From contig NZ_JABACI010000003.1 in assembly GCF_012524205.1 (NCBI RefSeq), positions 186,001 through 250,000 of the forward strand: DNA of 64,000 nucleotides. The letters run 5' to 3'. This DNA is from Microbacterium salsuginis (lineage in GTDB: Bacteria; Actinomycetota; Actinomycetes; Actinomycetales; Microbacteriaceae). Shown here piece after piece: positions 8,301 to 15,794 of this stretch. The notes beneath the pieces are model-generated. The model was given only the letters and a program-made list of their open reading frames with translations, made no database searches and was not told the origin of the DNA. Position numbers and translations under genes: made by a program. Positions within the stretch are counted from its first letter, which is position 1; each line of letters starts with the position of its first letter.

Positions 8301-10171
8301 ATGCGGCCGAGGTCGCCGCACGGCTGGACCCCCCGGTCGACGGGGCCGAGCACGCCACCGAGGCGGAGGCGACCGCTCTGCTCGAGGAACTCGTCACGGC
8401 GCGTCGGGCCGTCCCCGTGACGATCGCCGGCCAGGCGCGCGTGGCCGCGATCGAGGACTCCGGGCGACTCCGCGACGGACTCGGGGTCGCACTCCCCGTG
8501 GGCATTCCCACGGCGTTCCTCGAGCCCCTCGCCGATCCGCTCGGCGACCTCGTGGCGCGGTTCGCCCGCACCCATGGACCGTTCACAGCGGATGCCGCGG
8601 CGGATCGCCTGGGCATCGGCGTGGCCGTCGCTCGTCATACCCTGCAGCGCCTCGAGTCGCAGGGCCGCGTGAGCAGCGGCTACTACCTTCCTGAAGGGTC
8701 GGCTCCGCCGACCGGCTCCGCGTCTCTCCTCGGGCCCCCCGAGGCCTCGGCCGACACACGCGCCGGCTCGGACGATCTCGAGTGGTGCGACGCCGAGGTG
8801 CTGCGGCGGCTGCGGATGCGGTCGCTCGCGGCGATCCGCGGCAGCGTCGAGCCGGTCCCGCCCGACGCGTACGCGCGCTTCCTCCCCGTGTGGCAGCACG
8901 CGACCCGACCGCTCGAAGGCATCGACGGGGTCGCCGCCGTCGTCGAGCAGCTCGCGGGCGTGCCGATCCCCGCCAGTGCGTGGGAGTCGCTGATCCTGCC
9001 CGCACGCGTGGCCGACTACACCTCCAGCATGCTCGACGAGCTCACCGCGACCGGCGAGGTGGTGTGGTCGGGGCACGGGAGCCTGCCCGGCCGGGACGGC
9101 TGGATCGCGCTGCATCCCGCCGACGCCCTGCCGCTCACGCTCGCTCCGCCCGACGAGGCGGACGAGCCCGCGCCGGGATCGCTCGACGCGCAGGTGCTCG
9201 CCGTGCTCGACGGTGCTGGCTCAGGCGGCGGCGCCTTCTTCGCCGCACAGTTGCGGCAGCTCACCGGCGCCGAGAACGAGCAGTCGGTGATCGAGGCGCT
9301 GTGGCGCCTCACGTGGGCCGGGCGCGTGACCAACGACACGTTCGCCCCGGTCCGCACGCTCGTTTCGGGAGGGTCGCAGGCGCACCGGGTCAGCCGGCGC
9401 GCGCCGCGGGCCCGGATGTACCGGGGAGCAGCCACGCGAGCGGTCGCGGCATCCGTCCCCCCACGTCCGCCCTCGATCGGGGGCCGGTGGTCGATGCTTC
9501 CCTCCCCCGAGCCGGACGCGGCGCTGCGAGCCACGGCGACGGCGAGCCTGCTGCTCGATCGGTACGGTGTCGTCACCCGCGGCGCGGTGCAGGCCGAAGG
9601 CGTGCCGGGCGGTTTCGCGCAGACATACCGCGTGCTCGCGGGCTTCGAAGAGGCCGGTCACTGCCGACGCGGCTACGTCATCGAGAAGCTCGGCGCGGCG
9701 CAGTTCGCGGCATCCGCGACCGTCGACAGGCTGCGCGAATTCGCCGCCGTGGCCGACCCGCCGCCGCTGCGGGCCGTCGCCCTCGCCGCCACCGACCCCG
9801 CGAACGCCTACGGTGCCGCGCTGGCCTGGCCGCCCCTCGAGGGCATCGGGCATCGGCCCGGCCGCAAGGCGGGGGCGCTCGTGGTGCTCGTCGACGGTGC
9901 GCTGACGCTGTACCTCGAGCGCGGCGGCAAGTCGGCCCTCGCGTTCACCGACGCCGAGCCGGTGCTCGAGGCCGCAGCCCGCGAACTCGTCGCGACGGCG
10001 CGGACGCGTCGGCTCGACACTCTGACGATCGAACAGGTCAACGGCGCGTTCGTATACGGCACAGCGGTCGGTCGGTCGCTGCGGGATGCGGGATTCGTGG
10101 AGTCGCCCCGCGGTCTCACGCTCCGCCGGTTGACGGCCGGCGACGCGCTCCGCCAGGGCGCGCGTGCCTGA
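5357..10171 (+). CDS. lhr: Lhr-type large ATP-dependent helicase
   Basis: 1604 residues, the usual size of long bacterial Lhr proteins. GTG at 5357 is preceded by GGAGG. The N-terminal superfamily-2 core has Walker A APTGSGKT (K50), the DEVH box at 180-183, SAT in IGLSATVRP and the helicase-C motifs ATSSLELGIDMG and QRIGRAGH. These are followed by the winged-helix/Lhr-core region (FVAGESQNARVGELDEEMVYE) and a long C-terminal extension. Lhr is a 3'-to-5' DNA-translocating helicase linked to the DNA-damage response. The next gene encodes an Nei-type glycosylase, matching the lhr-nei pair Rv3296-Rv3297 in Mycobacterium tuberculosis, which supports a shared role in base-damage repair. Confidence 0.95.
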   Translation: MSDVLERFGPATQDWFRGAFAAPTSAQIGAWEAISAGKHALVVAPTGSGKTLSAFLWAIDRVFHEKAVAPAASPRSRARGATPPSATRILYISPLKALGVDVERNLRSPLVGIGQSARRLGVTVPEVTVGVRSGDTTSSDRRKLVTAPPDILITTPESLYLMLTSQAGETLRDVHTVIVDEVHAVAATKRGAHLAVSLERLDALRRSFSPEAAPAQRIGLSATVRPIDEVARFLGGAEPVEIVAPRASKAFDMKVVVPIDDMLNPPPPPSAWTSADGDADASAEAVDEDWFADGSGGPRASGAGETEMTGSVWPHVEEAIVDRILQHRSTIVFCNSRRLAERLTGRLNEIYSERLGLDLPDATVPAAMMAQAGATAGAEPVLAKAHHGSVSKEQRSQVEEELKSGILRCVVATSSLELGIDMGAVDLVIQVEAPPSAASGLQRIGRAGHQVGEVSRAALFPKHRGDVLHTAIVTERMLAGQIEAIAVPQNPLDILAQHTVAAASIAPVDVEDWYDTLKRSAPFRSLPRSAYEATLDLLAGRFPSDEFAELRPRVVWDRDLGVLTGRPGAQRIAVTSGGTIPDRGLFGVFVAGESQNARVGELDEEMVYESRVNDVFTLGTTSWRIVEITHDRVNVLPAFGQPGKVPFWHGDGIGRPAELGEALGKFSREVSTAAPEKAESRLRDAGLDDNAQGNLLAYLAEQREATGTLPTDRQLTVERGRDEVGDWRVILHSPYGMQVHAPWALAVNARIRERLGVEGSAVASDDGIIARIPDATAEPPGAELFVFDPDELEQIVTEEVGGSALFASRFRECAARALLMPRRNPGKRTPLWQQRQRSAQLLEVARRYPTFPIILETLREVLQDVYDVPSLLRIARSIGDRRIRLVETEPAQPSPFARDLLFGYVGAFMYEGDSPLAERRAAALSVDPALLSELLGKVEMRELLDPAVIAQFEREVQRLDPERRVRGVEGVADLLRLLGPLDAAEVAARLDPPVDGAEHATEAEATALLEELVTARRAVPVTIAGQARVAAIEDSGRLRDGLGVALPVGIPTAFLEPLADPLGDLVARFARTHGPFTADAAADRLGIGVAVARHTLQRLESQGRVSSGYYLPEGSAPPTGSASLLGPPEASADTRAGSDDLEWCDAEVLRRLRMRSLAAIRGSVEPVPPDAYARFLPVWQHATRPLEGIDGVAAVVEQLAGVPIPASAWESLILPARVADYTSSMLDELTATGEVVWSGHGSLPGRDGWIALHPADALPLTLAPPDEADEPAPGSLDAQVLAVLDGAGSGGGAFFAAQLRQLTGAENEQSVIEALWRLTWAGRVTNDTFAPVRTLVSGGSQAHRVSRRAPRARMYRGAATRAVAASVPPRPPSIGGRWSMLPSPEPDAALRATATASLLLDRYGVVTRGAVQAEGVPGGFAQTYRVLAGFEEAGHCRRGYVIEKLGAAQFAASATVDRLREFAAVADPPPLRAVALAATDPANAYGAALAWPPLEGIGHRPGRKAGALVVLVDGALTLYLERGGKSALAFTDAEPVLEAAARELVATARTRRLDTLTIEQVNGAFVYGTAVGRSLRDAGFVESPRGLTLRRLTAGDALRQGARA

Positions 10172-10181
10172 AACCATGCAG

Positions 10182-10255
10182 AGAATCGGAGAACATCGGC
10201 GGCCCGCCGCGCGCCACGCGGCCCCGCCGGCGTGTCGCGCAGAACCTCCGATTCT
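10182..10255. repeat. nested palindrome between lhr and the Nei-like gene
   Basis: AGAATCGGAG (10182-10191) and CTCCGATTCT (10246-10255) form a perfect 10-bp inverted repeat around a GC-rich interior. The interior carries CCGGCGTGTCGCGC at 10228-10241. Its first twelve bases, CCGGCGTGTCGC, are the inner arm of the triplicated element at 24881-25266, and there is a degenerate opposing arm near 10211-10223. It could be a terminator or a processed RNA hairpin. It occupies nearly the whole gap between the two co-directional genes. Confidence 0.55.
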
Positions 10256-10281
10256 GCGCCCGCGAGGGCTGGAGCGGATCT

Positions 10282-11070
10282 GTGCCTGAGGGAGACAGTG
10301 TCTACCGTGCCGCGCTGAAGCTCGACCGGGCGCTCCACGGGGCCACGGTGACCCGGTTCGAGCTGCGCGTGCCGCAGGCAGCGACGATCGATCTGCGCGG
10401 CCAGATCGTGCACGAGGTCGTGCCGCGCGGAAAGCACATCCTGCATCGCATCGGCGCGTACACGCTGCACTCGCATCTGAAGATGGAGGGCGAGTGGCAC
10501 GTCTACCGGCGCGGCGAGCGCTGGCGGGCTCGGGCGTTCAAGGCGCGGGCGGTGATCGGCGCGACGGCGCCCGACGGCACGGAGTGGGAGACCGTCGGCT
10601 TCGACCTGGCCGACATCGCCGTCGTTCCCACCACGGACGAAGACACCCTCGTCGGGTACCTCGGCCCCGATCCGCTCGCCGACTCGTGGGACGCGGCCGA
10701 GGCGGCGCGGCGGCTCGCCGCAGATCCTCGCCCCGTCCATGTCGCGCTCCAGGATCAGCGCAACATCGCCGGATTCGGCAACGAATACGTCAACGAGATC
10801 CTCTTCGTGCGCGGGGTGCTGCCCACGACGCCTGCATCGCAGACGGATGCCGCGGCCCTCGTCGACGTCGGTGCGCGCATGATCCGCGCCAACCGTGACC
10901 GCCCCGGTCGCACCTTCACCGGCGACAGCCGGCCCGGCCGGTCGACGTGGGTGTACCGTCGCGAGGGAAGGCCGTGCCGCCGGTGCGGCACAGCCATCCG
11001 GGGCGGGTCGCTCGGTGCCGATCCGACCCGCGAGCGCATCGTGTTCTGGTGTCCGGACTGCCAGCGCTGA
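10282..11070 (+). CDS. Fpg/Nei-family DNA glycosylase (Nei2-like)
   Basis: 262 residues. GTG at 10282 gives the mature N-terminus PEGD, in which Pro2 is the Schiff-base nucleophile and Glu3 the catalytic acid after removal of the start residue. The helix-two-turn-helix region is represented by LQDQRNIAGFGNEYVNEILF. A C-terminal zinc finger has C232, C235, C257 and C260. Length and PEGD start fit the Nei2 group of bifunctional glycosylases/AP lyases removing oxidised bases. It follows lhr after 110 bases. Confidence 0.92.
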   Translation: MPEGDSVYRAALKLDRALHGATVTRFELRVPQAATIDLRGQIVHEVVPRGKHILHRIGAYTLHSHLKMEGEWHVYRRGERWRARAFKARAVIGATAPDGTEWETVGFDLADIAVVPTTDEDTLVGYLGPDPLADSWDAAEAARRLAADPRPVHVALQDQRNIAGFGNEYVNEILFVRGVLPTTPASQTDAAALVDVGARMIRANRDRPGRTFTGDSRPGRSTWVYRREGRPCRRCGTAIRGGSLGADPTRERIVFWCPDCQR

Positions 11071-11395
11071 CCTGAACGCCGCGCCTGTACAGCCGCAGGC
11101 GCACGAGCCTGCCGGACCCGAAGGAGGGCAAGGTGAACGGGGCAACGGACGATCTGTCGCAGCTGGCCGCGGCATCCGCTGCCGGTCGTCGTGTCCAGCC
11201 CGAAACGCCGCGGTTTCCTGACCGTTACACAACTCCGGACGATCTGTCGGCGGGCCCCAGTGCAGGCCGCGGATCGTCCGGTTCGCCTCGCGCCGCATTG
11301 CGGCGCCGGCCCCGCGCGCTATTGAATACCTCACACATTCGACCCGATCGCGCACCGTCGCGCGACGGTGACCAGGAGGACCCCACGAGGTGACG
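11071..11395. other. intergenic region before the pot operon
   Basis: 325 bases. Visible items: GAAAC-GTTTC hairpin at 11202-11217, possibly a terminator for the glycosylase gene; CGGACGATCTGTCG repeated directly at 11146-11159 and 11236-11249; and a 9-bp inverted repeat CGGACGATC (11236-11244) with GATCGTCCG (11272-11280). A possible promoter lies in the relatively AT-rich stretch around 11320-11340. A weak small frame occupies 11133-11393 and is listed separately. Confidence 0.4.
11133..11393 (+). CDS. possible small ORF ahead of the transporter operon
   Basis: 86 codons from a GTG with a strong AAGGAGG five bases upstream (11121-11127). It starts MNGATDDLSQLAAASAAG and ends at TGA 11391-11393, touching the start region of the ABC ATPase gene. 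No homology is recognised, and composition becomes arginine-rich after residue 50, more like untranslated GC-rich DNA. The good ribosome-binding site and terminal contact with the next gene are the only support. It could be a leader ORF or a gene remnant. Confidence 0.25.
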   Translation: MNGATDDLSQLAAASAAGRRVQPETPRFPDRYTTPDDLSAGPSAGRGSSGSPRAALRRRPRALLNTSHIRPDRAPSRDGDQEDPTR

Positions 11396-12583
11396 ATGTC
11401 CACAGGCACGGCGACCGACGCGGAGAGCGCTCCGACCATCAGCTCCGGCTCGAGCGAGGGCGAGGATCAGCGCGGCGGCGTGGTGCTGTCGGGGATCACC
11501 AAGCTCTACGGGGACCAGGCGGCCGTCGACGATCTGTCTCTCACGATCCAGCCAGGCGAGTTCATCTCACTGCTCGGGCCTTCGGGATGCGGCAAGACGA
11601 CGACGCTGCGCATGATCGCCGGTTTCGAGCAGCCGGATGCCGGAGACATCCGCATCTCGGGTCGCCCGGTACGCGGCATCCCGCCCTATCGCCGTGACGT
11701 CAACACGGTGTTCCAGGCGTACGCGCTGTTCCCGCATCTGTCGGTCGCCGAGAACGTGGCGTACGGACTGCAGCAGCGCCGCACGCCCAAATCCGAGGTG
11801 CGCGACCGCGTGACGCAGGCGCTCGACCTGGTGCAGATGCGGCGATTCGGCGACCGCAAGCCCACCCAGCTCTCGGGCGGTCAGCAGCAGCGCATCGCGC
11901 TGGCCCGCGCACTCGTGAACCGCCCGGCCGTGCTGCTGCTCGACGAGCCCCTCGGCGCGCTGGACCGCCAGCTGCGGGAAGAGATGCAGCTCGAGGTGAA
12001 GCTGCTGCAGTCGCGTCTGGGAATCACGTTCGTCTTCGTGACGCACGATCAGGGCGAGGCGCTGTCGATGAGCGACCGGATCGCGATCATGCGCGCGGGC
12101 CGCATCGAGCAGCTCGCCGACGCCGACACCGTGTACGCACGTCCTGCGTCGGCGTACGTCGCCGCCTTCGTCGGCCAGCAGAACTTCTTCCGCGGCGCCG
12201 TGGCCGAGGCGGGCGCGGCGATCACGTCGCCGCACGCGCTGGTGCGTGCTGCCGCACCGGTGCTGACGACCACGAACCTCGGCGAGGCGGCGGTACGGCC
12301 GGAGTACATCCGGATCGACAAGGATGACCCGTCGGCACCCCCCGGCGAGGCGAACACGACCCGCGGCGACCTGATCGGCATCTCGCACCTCGGCGACACC
12401 ATGCAGTACCTCGTGCGCCTGGGCGACGACCAGAGTCTCATCGTGCGCCGACCGACACCGGACGCCCCGGTGCTCGAAGTGGGCGACGCCGTGGTGTGCA
12501 GCTGGGCCGCCCACCATGTGCTGCTCTTCCCCGCCGACGACGCCGCGCAGGAGGGCGGTTACGTCCCCCCGCCCACACTGTGA
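11396..12583 (+). CDS. polyamine-type ABC transporter ATP-binding protein (PotA-like)
   Basis: 395 residues from ATG 11396; GTG at 11390 is an alternative. Walker A GPSGCGKTT is at 61-69, the Q-loop is NTVFQAYALFPHLSV, the signature LSGGQQQRIALARAL is near 160, Walker B LLLDEPLGALD follows, and the H-loop is VFVTHDQGEAL. The C-terminal TOBE-type domain (from about residue 250) is typical of PotA/spermidine-putrescine importers. It energises the PotB/PotC-like permeases encoded just downstream. Confidence 0.9.
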   Translation: MSTGTATDAESAPTISSGSSEGEDQRGGVVLSGITKLYGDQAAVDDLSLTIQPGEFISLLGPSGCGKTTTLRMIAGFEQPDAGDIRISGRPVRGIPPYRRDVNTVFQAYALFPHLSVAENVAYGLQQRRTPKSEVRDRVTQALDLVQMRRFGDRKPTQLSGGQQQRIALARALVNRPAVLLLDEPLGALDRQLREEMQLEVKLLQSRLGITFVFVTHDQGEALSMSDRIAIMRAGRIEQLADADTVYARPASAYVAAFVGQQNFFRGAVAEAGAAITSPHALVRAAAPVLTTTNLGEAAVRPEYIRIDKDDPSAPPGEANTTRGDLIGISHLGDTMQYLVRLGDDQSLIVRRPTPDAPVLEVGDAVVCSWAAHHVLLFPADDAAQEGGYVPPPTL

Positions 12584-12693
12584 GCGAGCGGATGCCGCGG
12601 CTCGCGGCATCCGGATCCCTGCTTCATCCACCGAACCGCATCGACCACCGTCACCCGCCTCACCGGCTCCCGACCCGAACCCAGGAGACACCG

Positions 12694-13878
12694 ATGACCC
12701 ACTCCCGCAGCCCTCTTCGCATCCTCGCCTCCGAGGCCGCCGCGCCGGTGATCCTCCGCGAACTGTCGCGTCGGCGCTTCCTCAGCCTCGCGGCACTCGC
12801 CGGTGGCGCGACCGTTCTGGCAGCCTGCTCGCCGGGCGGCGGAGGGTCGCCCGCGCCGCAGGCGACCGGCGGCGACCTCGAGGGCAACCTCTCGATCTAC
12901 ACGTGGGGCGACTACGACTCCCCCGACGTCGTCTCGGCGTTCACCGCCGACCTCGGGCCGAAGGTCACGCTCGACTCGTATTCGTCGAACGAGGAGCTCA
13001 TCGCCAAGCTGGTCGCCGCGAAGGGCACCTCCGGCTACGACATCGTCGTGCCGACGGGCGTCTTCATCCCGCAGATGATCGAGAACGGCCTCCTGACGAA
13101 GTTCAACAAGGACCTGCTGCCCAACCTGTCCAACATGGACCCGGCCTACCTCGGCCGCGCGTGGGACCCCGATAACGACTACTCCGTGTGCAAGGCGTGG
13201 GGCACCACCGGCTTCGTCTACGACAAGAACGTCATCACCCGGGAGCTCGCGACGTGGGGCGACTTCTTCGACGCCGCGCAGAATGAGGCCAGCGGAAGCA
13301 CGTCGATGTCGGATGATCCCGCCGGCATCATCGGCGCCTACTTCTGGGCGAACGACATGGACTGGAACACCGAGGACCCCGACGAGCTCGAGGCGTGCCG
13401 CCAGTTCCTGGTGGAGACGATCGCCCCGCACATCTCGGCCTTCGACTCGTACCCCGGCACGAACGCCATCCCCCAGGGCACGCAGACGCTCATGCAGTCG
13501 TGGAACGGCGACGCGCGCCTCGGGCTCATGGAGTCCAGTGAGCCCGAGCGCTGGCAGTGGGTGCTGCCCGGCCCGCAGACCGAGCTGTGGATGGACAACT
13601 GGGCGATCGCCGAGGGCGCGCCGCATCCCGAGGCCGCGCACGCGTTCATCAACTTCTCGATGACGCCCGAGAACCTCTACCTGAACCTCGACTACATCGG
13701 CTACAACGTCGGCGGCAAAGACATGGAGGGCGCCGCCGCCGACGCGGGCCTGGCGCTGCCCGAGCTCATCTTCTTCACGCCCGAGCAGCTCGAGACGATG
13801 CACGAGCAGGAGCTCAACGATTCGCAGACCGTGCGCGTGGAGATCTGGAACGAGATGAAGGCCGCCGCTGGTGCGTAA
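12694..13878 (+). CDS. polyamine-type ABC transporter substrate-binding lipoprotein (PotD-like)
   Basis: 394 residues. ATG 12694 follows CAGGAGA. The N-terminus contains SRRRFLS and a lipobox ending in Cys45 (VLAAC), so it looks like a Tat-exported lipoprotein held on the outer face of the membrane. The mature start LSIYTWGDYDSPDVVSAF is a hallmark of PotD/PotF-type binding proteins. Further matches are SGYDIVVPTGVFIPQMI and VPWGxxG-like KAWGTTGFVYDKN. The ligand could be putrescine, spermidine or a related amine. The gene overlaps the permease gene by 8 nt. Confidence 0.9.
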   Translation: MTHSRSPLRILASEAAAPVILRELSRRRFLSLAALAGGATVLAACSPGGGGSPAPQATGGDLEGNLSIYTWGDYDSPDVVSAFTADLGPKVTLDSYSSNEELIAKLVAAKGTSGYDIVVPTGVFIPQMIENGLLTKFNKDLLPNLSNMDPAYLGRAWDPDNDYSVCKAWGTTGFVYDKNVITRELATWGDFFDAAQNEASGSTSMSDDPAGIIGAYFWANDMDWNTEDPDELEACRQFLVETIAPHISAFDSYPGTNAIPQGTQTLMQSWNGDARLGLMESSEPERWQWVLPGPQTELWMDNWAIAEGAPHPEAAHAFINFSMTPENLYLNLDYIGYNVGGKDMEGAAADAGLALPELIFFTPEQLETMHEQELNDSQTVRVEIWNEMKAAAGA

Positions 13879-14809
13879 CCGCTCGGCCGGGGCCGCGCTC
13901 GCGATTCCCGCGTGGGCGTGGCTCCTCCTGTTCTTCGTCGCCCCCGTGGCGATGGTGGTGTGGTTCAGCTTCGGCTACAAGCCCGGAGTGTTCGGCACGC
14001 ACGCGAACGACATCCTGTCGTTCGACAGGTACGTCGAGGCGTTCTCGCCGACGTTCTTCTCGACGTTCCAGAACACGCTGTGGGTCGGCATCATCGGCAC
14101 GGTGCTGTGCTTCCTCATCGGCGCTCCGGTGGCGTACTGGATGGCGTTCAAGGTGAAGCCGCAGCGCCGGGGCATCCTCATCGCGCTCGTGCTCGTGCCG
14201 TTCTGGACCAACTTCCTGGTCCGCACGATCGGCTGGCAGGTGATCATGGCGCCCGAGGGCTGGCTGTCGTCGCTGCTGCAGGGCATCGGCGTGCTCGACG
14301 GACCGCTCGACCTGCTCTACACGCGGACCGCGGTCGTCATCGGCGTGGTCTACAACTACCTGCCGCTCATGATCCTGCCGCTGTTCGTCGCGTTCGACCG
14401 CGTCGGCCCCGCCCTCCGCGAGGCGTCGAAAGACCTCGGTGCAGGCAAGCTCGCGACCTTCTTCCGCGTCACGCTGCCGCTGTCACGGCCGGGCATCATC
14501 GCCGGCGTGCTCCTGGTGTTCATCCCGCTGATGGGCGACTACATCACCGCCACCGTCCTCGGTGGCGCCAAGGGCAACATGGTGGGCCAGCTCGTCGCGA
14601 GCCAGTTCCAGACCGCCCAGAACTGGGCCCTGGGTTCTGCGATGGCGGTGCTCCTGATGCTCGTCATCATGCTGACGATCGGCGTCGCCGCGGCGCTGAT
14701 CTGGCTCGTGACACTGCCGTTCCGTGCGCAGAATCGCCTCGTGCTCGGGCCTGCGGTTCCCGCGAAGACGGATGCCCCCGCCACGACCCCTGCGGAGGTG
14801 ACCTCATGA
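13871..14809 (+). CDS. ABC transporter permease (PotB-like)
   Basis: 312 residues from GTG 13871, inside the end of the binding-protein gene. About six membrane helices are visible, beginning LAIPAWAWLLLFFVAPVAMVV. The EAA-type cytoplasmic loop for ATPase contact is LREASKDLGAGKLATFFRVTLPLSRPGI. It forms the membrane channel with the following PotC-like protein. ATGA couples its stop to the next start. Confidence 0.9.
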   Translation: MRNRSAGAALAIPAWAWLLLFFVAPVAMVVWFSFGYKPGVFGTHANDILSFDRYVEAFSPTFFSTFQNTLWVGIIGTVLCFLIGAPVAYWMAFKVKPQRRGILIALVLVPFWTNFLVRTIGWQVIMAPEGWLSSLLQGIGVLDGPLDLLYTRTAVVIGVVYNYLPLMILPLFVAFDRVGPALREASKDLGAGKLATFFRVTLPLSRPGIIAGVLLVFIPLMGDYITATVLGGAKGNMVGQLVASQFQTAQNWALGSAMAVLLMLVIMLTIGVAAALIWLVTLPFRAQNRLVLGPAVPAKTDAPATTPAEVTS

Positions 14810-15747
14810 CTCCCCCCGAAGCCATGACGCAGACCGAGACGATCCTGCGCGCACGCCCGACTGCCACGGGTCCTTCGGGAGCCGGTGGCGCGCCCCGCCG
14901 GGGCCGCGCCCATCGGTCGTGGTCGGACGTCGCGTTCACGGTCTGGGGCGTCCTGGTGATGCTCTTCCTGTTCCTGCCGATCATCGTGATCGTCATCTAC
15001 TCGTTCAACACGGGACGCCTGCTGGTCTCGTGGGACGGGTTCGGCTTCGACGCCTTCCGCACGATCATCGAGAAGCCCGCCATCCAGAACGCCGTGCGCG
15101 TCTCGATGATCACCGCCTTCATCGCGGCGATCATCGCGACCGTGCTGGGCACGCTCGCCGGCATCGCGATGGCTCGGTACCCCGGCAAGTGGGTGTGGTG
15201 GTTCCTCAGCCTGCTGCTGCTGGTCTCGGTCACGCCTGAGATCGTCGACGCCGTCGCGCTCCTGCCCTTCTTCGTCCTGCTCGGACAGGATTTCGGCGTC
15301 GGCATGTTCAACGACGGCATCGTGCGCCTGTCGGTCGGCTCGTCGCTGTTCGCGACGGCGGTGGTCTCGTACATCGTGCGGGCGCGACTGGTGGGTCAGG
15401 ACGCCAACCTCGAAGAGGCATCCGCCGATCTGTACGCCAAGCCGATCACGACGTTCCGGCGGATCACGCTGGCTCTCGCGATGCCCGCCGTGCTGGCCGG
15501 GTTCCTGCTCGCCTTCACCCTGAGCCTCGACAACACGATCGTGGCAGCGTTCGTACAGGTGTCGGGCACGACACCGTGGCCGGTGTACGTGCTGTCAGCG
15601 GTGCGGTCCGGCCTGCGCCCCGAGATCGCCGCCGTGTCGACGATCATGCTGCTGCTGACGCTCGTGGCGCTGGCGCTCGTGGCCCTCGTGCTCAAGCGCG
15701 CCGGCGACTCCGCGACCCAGATCGCCCGCACGATGACCGGCGGCTGA
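14806..15747 (+). CDS. ABC transporter permease (PotC-like)
   Basis: 313 residues, start overlapping the previous stop (ATGA). The first 45 residues are a polar, arginine-rich tail. Membrane segments follow from about residue 48 (VMLFLFLPIIVIVIYSFN), with the conserved loop LEEASADLYAKPITTFRRITLALAMPAVLAGF. It completes a four-component PotABCD-type importer in the order ATPase, binding protein, permease, permease. Confidence 0.9.
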   Translation: MTPPEAMTQTETILRARPTATGPSGAGGAPRRGRAHRSWSDVAFTVWGVLVMLFLFLPIIVIVIYSFNTGRLLVSWDGFGFDAFRTIIEKPAIQNAVRVSMITAFIAAIIATVLGTLAGIAMARYPGKWVWWFLSLLLLVSVTPEIVDAVALLPFFVLLGQDFGVGMFNDGIVRLSVGSSLFATAVVSYIVRARLVGQDANLEEASADLYAKPITTFRRITLALAMPAVLAGFLLAFTLSLDNTIVAAFVQVSGTTPWPVYVLSAVRSGLRPEIAAVSTIMLLLTLVALALVALVLKRAGDSATQIARTMTGG

Positions 15748-15794
15748 GCCGCGGCATCCGTCCCCTCCGTCCCCGTCCGGGCGAAAGGAAAGCC

